Source: Heterodera schachtii (taxonomy: Eukaryota > Nematoda > Chromadorea > Rhabditida > Heteroderidae). From it: a DNA stretch of 64,000 nucleotides. The notes below the pieces were generated by a model. The model was not told the origin of the DNA. It saw only the letters and a program-made list of their open reading frames with translations, and did no database searches. Where the stretch lies: positions 1,172,946 to 1,236,945 of the forward strand of contig SIJG01000011.1 in the NCBI GenBank assembly GCA_023374025.1, written 5' to 3'. Positions 57,207-64,000 of this stretch are shown piece by piece (positions within the stretch are counted from its first letter, which is position 1; each line of letters begins with the position of its first letter). Made by a program: the position numbers and the translations under genes.

Positions 57207-58688
57207 TTAGGTAATTGATAGGATTTATTGTAGCTAAAACTTGAAACTGGTTAAATAAATAATTGATTTGCAATATTGAGAGATTTTTTGATTTTAAGAG
57301 CAGGGAAAATAAATCTGAAGGTCTTATGTGAATGAAATGGCTAATGGTGTGTTTGCCGATAGGGATGAATGTTTGTGTGTAATGTTTGCGGCGGCAGGCA
57401 AATAAGGAAGAGACGAAGGGCGGTCGTCTCCTGGCCGAGCGAAGTGAATAAAATGGATGATTCAAAGGCAAGCGCTGGCTCTCTGAGTCAAAAAGGCAGG
57501 GGTGTGCAAAAAGGTAGGGAAATGATATAAAAATCGGTGGGAAAGGAAAAGAGCGCAACATTTGATTGAATTTTTCAAAAGAAATTGGGACGAAAAAGGG
57601 AAAAGGAAAGAATTCCTTAAATAGGAATGGAAGAGAAAAAGAAGCAAATGGACATCGAGCTAATTAATCGCCAAAATTGAGATGATGAAAGAGGAAAAAC
57701 AAAACCCAACTGTTCGATGTCAAAGGAAGCCGTGTAGACAGTTATGCCTACTATGACATTGAAAAGTTGAACAATTTTCCTATTTCCGGTTTCCTCTACC
57801 TCAAATCTGTATTGTGCCCTCGGGCATTCTCAGTTGATTGTTTCATAGGATTTCAGTGAAAATTTGAGGAAATGGAAAAAATATGGGTTCGGGGTTCAAA
57901 ATTGGTCCAAATGAGTGCTTTTTTATGATTAGCAACGAAATTTGCCCTATAGGATTGTTCAATGATCAATAAACCTCTTTATTTTAATGGGAGATGTGCT
58001 TCAAATCCTTTTGCATATTTTTTGCATGAATGATAGACATAAAACGACAGATCTGACCAATATGTCGGCCGACATGTCGTTTGAATGAGCGCGAAGAGAA
58101 AAAGAAAAAAATGATTGGCGATGTGTTAAATTAATTATTTTCCATAAGAGTCCCATTGGTGACTGTTTATTTCCTATATTTTGGTAATTTAGGCGATTAA
58201 ATTGAATATTTTAATTATTATTATTGTAATTTATTAATCAAAATTTTCTAAAACATAAATGGTTAATGATAAAAAATAATAAATGAATAAAAGCAAAAAA
58301 ATGATTTTCCGTCGGGCGACAAGCTGTTTAAATTTAGCTTATTTATCGCAGCGAAAAGTTTGGCGAAGTGTTATTATAAAATGTGGAGAAAAGAAAAAAA
58401 AATAAAATAAAAAAAAATAAAATTTTATTACTTTAAAATTAGTAATTAATTAAATGTGAGCGTAAGCATAACAAAAAGAAATTTAAAAAAAATGAAACAA
58501 AGAAAGGGGTGAAAGAAAAAAATTCCTAGAAGCGTCAATCCGATTAGCATATATTTTGTATTTGCCGAAATCGGGTTGTCGCTGGGTTGCGGGGAGGGGG
58601 GGGGGGGCACCGCATTGGCGCTGCACTTGTTCGACTCCAATTCGTCCAATCAGGTTTTTTATTTATTTTATTTTTTGGTGCTCTATAA
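57207..58688. other. Upstream region of the unknown gene, no further gene
   Basis: A GCCCGAGGGCACAATACAG block lies at about 57808-57826, the same 17-bp motif found three times in the gene. The region at about 57300-57660 contains open minus-strand frames without coding character and probably is leader sequence. A G run occurs at 58597-58606. Confidence 0.4.
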
Positions 58689-58983
58689 GGGATGGGATTT
58701 TTATCAACTGATTTTAGGGTTTTTTTTTTTTAAAAACTAAAAAAATTTTATTTTAAAAGAGAGCCAAAGATTATCTAAAATGGGAAAGAATTTGTGGCAA
58801 TTTATTTTACAATTGCCAAAAATGGCTTATTTTTAAAAAAAGAAATTAGTCCAGATTTAGTCAATTTATTTATTTATTTAATTTTGTGTTTCCAAAAGGC
58901 TTAAAATAAAGAGTAAAAATAAAATAAAATTTTTTTAGTTTTTAAAAAAAAAAAACCCTAAAATCAGTTGATAAAAATCCCAG
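58689..58983. mobile_element. MITE truncating SPRY-5
   Basis: The ends are GGGATTTTTATCAACTGATT and its inverse, continuing through TTTTAGGG and an AT-rich run for about 60 bp. It sits directly against a SPRY coiled-coil exon remnant (CTGCAGAAAGAAAACACCG, 58984-59002). Its terminal CCCAG reads like a splice acceptor for that exon. Confidence 0.7.
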
Positions 58984-60899
58984 CTGCAGAAAGAAAACAC
59001 CGGTAAAAATATCAAAAATAAATTTTATTGAAAAAATTATTAATTTTCAAAAACATTTAAATATTCTTCTAGAACGATTTTCACAATTACAAAATGATCG
59101 GAAGAAACTTTTGGAAAAAATCAGCGAAATGGAAAAACAGCAAAAAGAACAGTCAAAAGGCGAGGACAAATTAAAAACAAAATAAAAATTAGAGACCTGA
59201 ATTTTTAAATGGCCGGGACCGGGACTTGGAAAATCAACCGGGACGGGATCCCGAGACCGGGACATCGTTTTAAAATAATAAAAGTTTACATTGCAAAATG
59301 ATCAAAAGACTCTTTTGGAAAAAATCAGTAATATCAAAAAGAACAGACAAAAGGGGAGAAAAAATTAAAATAAATCGTCAATTTTAAATGTTCCCATTAA
59401 ATTTAAAATTAATTCGATTTTTAAGTTACTGGCGATCAATTGTCAAAAATTCAAAATAATCAGGAGAAAGAACAAAAGCAAAGAAAGGTGAATAAGAATT
59501 CAAAATATTTTATTGATTATATTTAATCTAAAATAATTTTAATTAATTATTTTAAGGCACTTTTAATTTTCCGACAGAATTATTGGGATGCCAATGTTTG
59601 TGATGAGAAACTCGAAATCATTGGCCACAAAAATCTCATTGTCCATTATAAGGGACATGCTTTTGGTATTTTTTCATAATTTACTTATGTACAGGGTACG
59701 GATTTATATGTTTTACATATTTTTTTTTGCGCATGAAAAGCTCAAAAATAGCATTTTTACCTGTTTTCCTTTCAATCAGAGCGAGTTTTTAGCACATATA
59801 AAAACATATTTTGGACTTTTTGGGAATAAAAAAATATTTTGGGGGTTCGGCAGTTTTGGCACATATTTTGGCAATTTTTTGAAAAAAGTTGTGTTTTTTT
59901 ACAAAAATATCTTTTTTGGCACTCAAATTCTTGGTGGCCAAATGCCCAAGTTTTTCAAAAAAATTTTTTTTTTTTTTTTTTGCATTTTTTGACCTTTTTC
60001 ATGACTTTTTGCGCTTTTAAGGCAAAATTTGTATTTTAGCAAAAAAAAAAATTCCGGAAAATAAGTAAATCTATGAGAGCGAGAAAAAATTTACGCAAAA
60101 AAGCATTATAATGTTTTTGATTAGCACTGTGCTAGCGAAACGGATAAAACCGAGATTTTTTTGAGAAATTATCTTATTTTTTGACTAGTTTTTCTTCATT
60201 TTTTGGCACATATTTTGAGGGTTTTTTGGCACATATAAATCCGTTCCCTGCTTATATATATTACATTTCTCTTAAAAGGTTGGTGTTCCGTTTTTGCTAT
60301 ACATCCGATTTTGCTGAACAATAATTCGTCCGACATTTTTTACTACGAAATTTCAATCCACAATAAGAAAAAGTAAGAGATTTTTATATTTTTTAATATT
60401 AAAAATTCAATAATTGTTAATTGTTATTCCTTTATTATTAATTTTGCAGTTGGATGAGCTTCGGATTTGCAGTCAAACAGCAGAACAAATTGGATGGAAC
60501 AATTCGGAGCCGCAAGGGCACTTATGCCTATGAAAGTGATGGCTGTGTTTGGAATAACGGAGAAAGAAAACGAATAAATGCCCAATATTCCTACGGTGAA
60601 GGCGATACCGTAGGAATTGGCTTCAATTCGGCCACTCGTCAGATCATTTTCACAAAGAATGGACTTCGTTTGGGTTGGCAAAAAATAATTAATATAATTA
60701 AATAATTTTTAAATTATAATTTTATTTAATTGGTTTTTATATAAATACCTTAACTTTTTTCATAGATTCCGCTGATTTTTTCGTTGATCCATATTTGGCT
60801 AATGATTCTTTGTATCCATTTGTTACCTTGTGCTCATCTGGTGACAAAATTGAGGCTAATTTTGGGCCCAATTTAAAATTCGGTTTGTCAACTCTCTGA
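58984..60899 (+). pseudogene. SPRY-5: complete SPRY domain, missing 5' end
   Basis: Exons are 58984-59002 (LQKENT), 59073-59159, 59426-59487, 59557-59665, 60279-60372, 60450-60673 and 60766-60899, all phase-compatible. A degraded coiled-coil exon (about 59285-59350) is skipped. The SPRY domain is complete: [96 protein letters not shown], and EANFGPNLKFGLSTL. The donor after 59159 is GC (AAAAG|GCGAGG). No start codon or 5' exons are found upstream of the MITE. Either the transcript starts in unrecognised sequence or the gene is 5'-truncated. A 559-bp element (59692-60250) enlarges one intron. Confidence 0.65.
59692..60250. mobile_element. hAT-like element in a SPRY-5 intron
   Basis: The ends are CAGGGTACGGATTTATATG and the inverse of CAGGGAACGGATTTATATG. 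The flanks CTTATGTA and CTTATATA agree at 7 of 8 positions, consistent with an 8-bp target duplication. The interior is ACATATTTTGGCA-type repeat. Confidence 0.7.
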
Positions 60900-61049
60900 G
60901 GAAGAAGAGACATTCACCATTTGTTAATCATTTTGTTCTTTTTTAAATCTTTTTTATGCTTTTCTTCTTCATTTGATAATTTGGTTTCGAATTTTTGAAA
61001 ATAAAGAAATTTAAATTGAAATATTATTATTCATTCATAAAAAGTTTTC

Positions 61050-61586
61050 ATTGGAAAAAATTAGTGAATTTGAGAACCAGCAAAAACATCAGCAGAACGA
61101 AAACACATCCAAATGTGAGTAAAAATGTTTCAGTTGGTTGATTAGCATCGGATTTGTAGTCAAACAACAAACAGAACTGAATGGATCATTTCGAATGCGA
61201 AAGGGCACTTATGTATATGAAAGTGATGGAGAGTTTTTGATTAACGGACAAAGAAAAAGAATAAATGCCCAATATTCCTACTGTATTGGTGATACCGTAG
61301 GAATTGGCGTCAATTTGGCCACTCGGCAGATCATTTTCGCTAAAAATGGACTTCGTTTAGGTTGGCAAAAAATAATTAATATAATTAAATAATTTTTAAA
61401 TTATAATTTTATTTAATTGATCTTTATGTTTAATTTATTGAAAATCCGCTTAACTTTTTCACAGATTCCGCTGATTTTCTCGTTTTTCCATCTTTTGCTG
61501 ATGTTTCTTTTCATCCATTCGTTTGTTTGGTGAATTCGGTGACCAAATTGAAGCAAACTTTGGGCCCAATTTCAAATTGGATTTGA
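61050..61586 (+). pseudogene. SPRY-6: partial SPRY gene
   Basis: One coiled-coil exon (about 61050-61114, EKISEFENQQKHQQNENTSK) is followed directly by the third SPRY exon (61134-61360; [40 protein letters not shown]). The two preceding SPRY exons are missing and the phases no longer fit. The last exon (61465-61586) starts normally (DSADFLVFPSFADVSFHPFV) but has lost one base in the NSGDQ codons and shifts frame. Confidence 0.75.
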
Positions 61587-61857
61587 CAAATCTATGAGAA
61601 AAAAGAAATAATCACTAATTGTTCATCAATTCGTTTCTTTTTAATCTTTTTTATGCTTTTCTTCAATTGTAATTTTGTTTTTTGAATTTTTAAAAAGGTA
61701 AAACAAATTAAAAGCTAAATATAATTCTGCGATAAATTTTCTATAGTTTTACTTTTAGAGCATACCCACCCAACTAAAATTTTCAAAATTTCTCCCAAAG
61801 GCTTTGGAATTCAGGATGCCATAAATCACCCGACCACTAATAAATTGTTTTCATTTT

Positions 61858-62252
61858 GGGGTGCCAGTAGTATTGGGGTAAAAATGTTGCCCCCCCCCTG
61901 GGCAGAGAGATGCGCATTCACTATAGGAGAGATGAGAGAATTAGAGAAAAAGAGTAATTCTTAAAACTTGGAAAAACGATTTAATTGTAAAGGGACCCCC
62001 CGCCGACTAATTATAATGCAAAAAATCCCTGCCTATATAGTATTAGCGGATCATTCGCACCACTGCGCAAATGCGGTGCCGTTTTTGCTATTCCCTTTTA
62101 ATCGATATCAACGGAAATTATCGATTTGTGAATATTTTAATGCACATACAATTATGAATTGAAAAAAAGTTTTGAAAAATGATGGAATAACCCCCCTCAG
62201 TTCTCTTGGGGGGGGGGGGCGAGATTTTTACCCCAATACTACTGGTGCCCAC
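61858..62252. mobile_element. Inverted-repeat element with C/G runs in its arms
   Basis: The arms are CCAGTAGTATTGGGGTAAAA and its inverse, each followed inside by a run of C (61893-61901) or G (62208-62219). No target duplication was found. Short frames inside are not convincing. Confidence 0.6.
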
Positions 62253-63742
62253 AAATTTGGTCCTAACTTCTTTAGCTTTTAATCAATTCATTCACTCACT
62301 CCAATATTATAGATAACATGGTCATTGCATCAACGCAACAGTGAAATTTGGCGGCGCAACTGCGATGGGAAAAAATTATGAACGAATTTATGAGCAGCGC
62401 ATTATTTGTGGATATAAGTCGTAGACGAACGAACTATTCCAAGGGCATTCGGTGGAGAATTTTGTGCTCTTTCTAATGGGCCTATTGAATTTTATCAGAA
62501 AACTTTTTCCAGCCCGCTATAAATTTTTTGGAAAATTTTTACCGGTTTCAAGCCATTTTCGGGTTTTCAGACCACAGCCCTAACAAAGCAGGGGTCGGCA
62601 AGTGACCGTGGAATTTTCAAATGAAACTTGGTGGGTGGGCAGAGCACGCATGGGGGATATACTTTAGTCAAGGCCCCGGAAAATAATGGCACAAATGATA
62701 TACCAATCGATTCGTCTCGATGAGCTATGCACAAAAAAATAGGTCTCCAGTTGCGGAAATGCCAAAAAACTGGTTTTTGAACCGGTTTAAAACTCGAAAA
62801 ATTGAGTGAAAAGGGGGCCTCCTGGCCAGTTAAAATGGTCAAATTCGGACAAATTTGGTATCATTCGAAAGCTCTTGATGAGCTAAGTCTAAAAAACAAG
62901 GTAAAATTTTTTTAATGTTTTCTTTACATTATTTCAATTGAAATTTACAAATAAAAAATATTTCAACTTAAAAATTATTATTTTTTCTATTTTTAAACAG
63001 CCTAAAACCGCAAATTTAACCAAAACTTTGATCATTTTTTTGACCAAATCTTTTAACAAATCGTATTTAATATTACAAAATTTTCCCGGCGGCGCCTATC
63101 GGCACCACCGGAGCTCCCCCCCCCCATATTTCCAAACAATTTTGAAAAAATGCGCCGCAAAAAAAGGGGTAATATTCACTTTCCCAAAATATTCTAAAAA
63201 TGTAAAATGACATAAAAAAAATTACTGTTGAATAATTTTTTCAAACAAAATGTATTCAAAACCCGGTTTGGACCCGGCAATACCCGGACACGGTACTTTT
63301 CCAAATACCTGGGCCGGTAACCCTAATTTAAAATAGTAAAAAATAAGGCTACAAAAAAATTGAAAAACTCTCGCCTCTCGTCCTCTCGCCTCTCGCCAAC
63401 TCTCGTGTTTTTGGGGACTCTCGCCTCTCGCCAAACTCTCGCTCTCGTCTTTTGGGGGACAAGTCACACCCCTGATATGTACTTTATGTTCAATACTGTA
63501 AATGAATTCAACAACAACAAAAAAATCAATTAATTTTTAAGGATTGGATTTTTATGTGGAAAATATTGATGATATTGCAAAATTTTTCTTCGAGCTCTGT
63601 TTATGATCCGTCTGAGTGCTTATAATTAGCTTGATCCCCGCATTTTCTAAGGAATGGTCATTTATTTTTTATTTATTTTTATTCTTTGTAATTTGTTCAA
63701 AAGATTAGAATTTAAAAATTAAAGTTAGTACTAAACTCAAAA
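62253..63742. other. Gene-free stretch
   Basis: It contains one GGCGCC palindrome (63085-63111) next to TTTTAACAAATCG and a C run. A CTCTCGCCTCTCG-type microsatellite lies at 63365-63450, and GGATTGGATTTTTATGTGG at about 63541 resembles a repeat end. No gene is supported. Confidence 0.45.
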
Positions 63743-64000
63743 ATGTCAATTTCGACCAGTTCAATAAATTATGGAGATGATTTCACACCAGCAGCAGCAA
63801 ATGGTGGTATTGTAAGAAAAGGGTAAATTAGGGAAAACTGAATTTTGAAAAGTGAAATTAAATAAATTTTTAAACAATATTAATTATAATATTTTAAGAA
63901 GTAAATGGTGATGCAATAAGTTTCGACAATGATAAACAATTTGATGGAAAAAAACAGTGAATCGATCACTGATCAGCAACAGCTTAAGGTGGGCAAAAGA
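63743..64000 (+). pseudogene. SPRY-7: 5' end of another SPRY-family gene, cut by the window
   Basis: Exon 1 (63743-63806) reads MSISTSSINYGDDFTPAAAN, close to SPRY-1. Exon 2 starts at 63899 (EVNGDAISFDNDKQFD) but has an insertion of GGAAAAAAAC-like sequence relative to SPRY-1, giving a TGA at 63957-63959. If real, the gene is broken. The remainder, including the SPRY domain, lies beyond the window. Confidence 0.6.

Noticed and set aside
57193..57561. 122-codon minus-strand frame upstream of the unknown gene
   Set aside because: Composition is biased (F, P, S, L), its stop lies next to the start of the real gene, and it looks like 5' leader sequence.
63365..63450. CRISPR-like short repeats (CTCTCGCC)
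   Set aside because: A simple microsatellite without spacers, in a eukaryotic context.

Overview
The window is AT-rich, intron-dense nuclear DNA from a small invertebrate eukaryote. The best guess is a plant-parasitic cyst nematode (Globodera/Heterodera type). The main reason is a set of SPRY/B30.2 genes that read like the RanBPM/SPRYSEC-type families known from those nematodes. Short introns, TATAAAAG promoters and GC donor sites are consistent with this. The genus is inferred, not proven. No rRNA, convincing tRNA, CRISPR array or bacterial-style operon is visible.

Region 1 (about 1.7-35 kb) is a tandem array of one multigene family, called family 1 here. Its members have 5-6 exons and encode about 350-380 residues, with an F-box-like segment near the N-terminus. 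Two copies (A, B) and none of the others lie on the + strand; a fragment at 1.7 kb and copies C-O lie on the - strand. Copies use one of two unrelated 5' modules: a short charged leader, or a short exon pair encoding a membrane anchor preceded by a TATA box. One copy (K, 27019-28319) is intact by every check I could make. N keeps an open frame through two compensating indels. C can be read open by using an alternative donor. F would be intact without a 610-bp transposon in exon 3. The others are frameshifted, lack a splice site, or are truncated.

Region 2 (about 36-45 kb and 47-64 kb) holds + strand genes of a second family: a coiled-coil region built from repeated exons followed by a C-terminal SPRY domain. 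SPRY-2 (39937-42360, 360 aa) is complete and in frame across ten exons. SPRY-4 (47030-50558, 489 aa) is open, carries a predicted transmembrane helix and has an altered C-terminus. SPRY-5 keeps a complete SPRY domain but has lost its 5' end. SPRY-1, -3, -6 and -7 are broken or partial. SPRY-4 lies between two matching transposon ends flanked by the same 8-bp sequence, so it may be cargo of a hAT-like element. Between the SPRY blocks are a two-exon - strand gene of unknown function (55993-57206) and a 51-residue predicted secreted peptide (55279-55434).

Much of the rest is small DNA transposons. I could delimit many by terminal inverted repeats, and several by target-site duplications of 8 bp (hAT-like) or 9 bp (Mutator-like). 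They sit between, inside introns of, and once inside an exon of the family genes. Duplicated flanks show that the array grew by unequal or segmental duplication and is being eroded by indels and transposon insertion.
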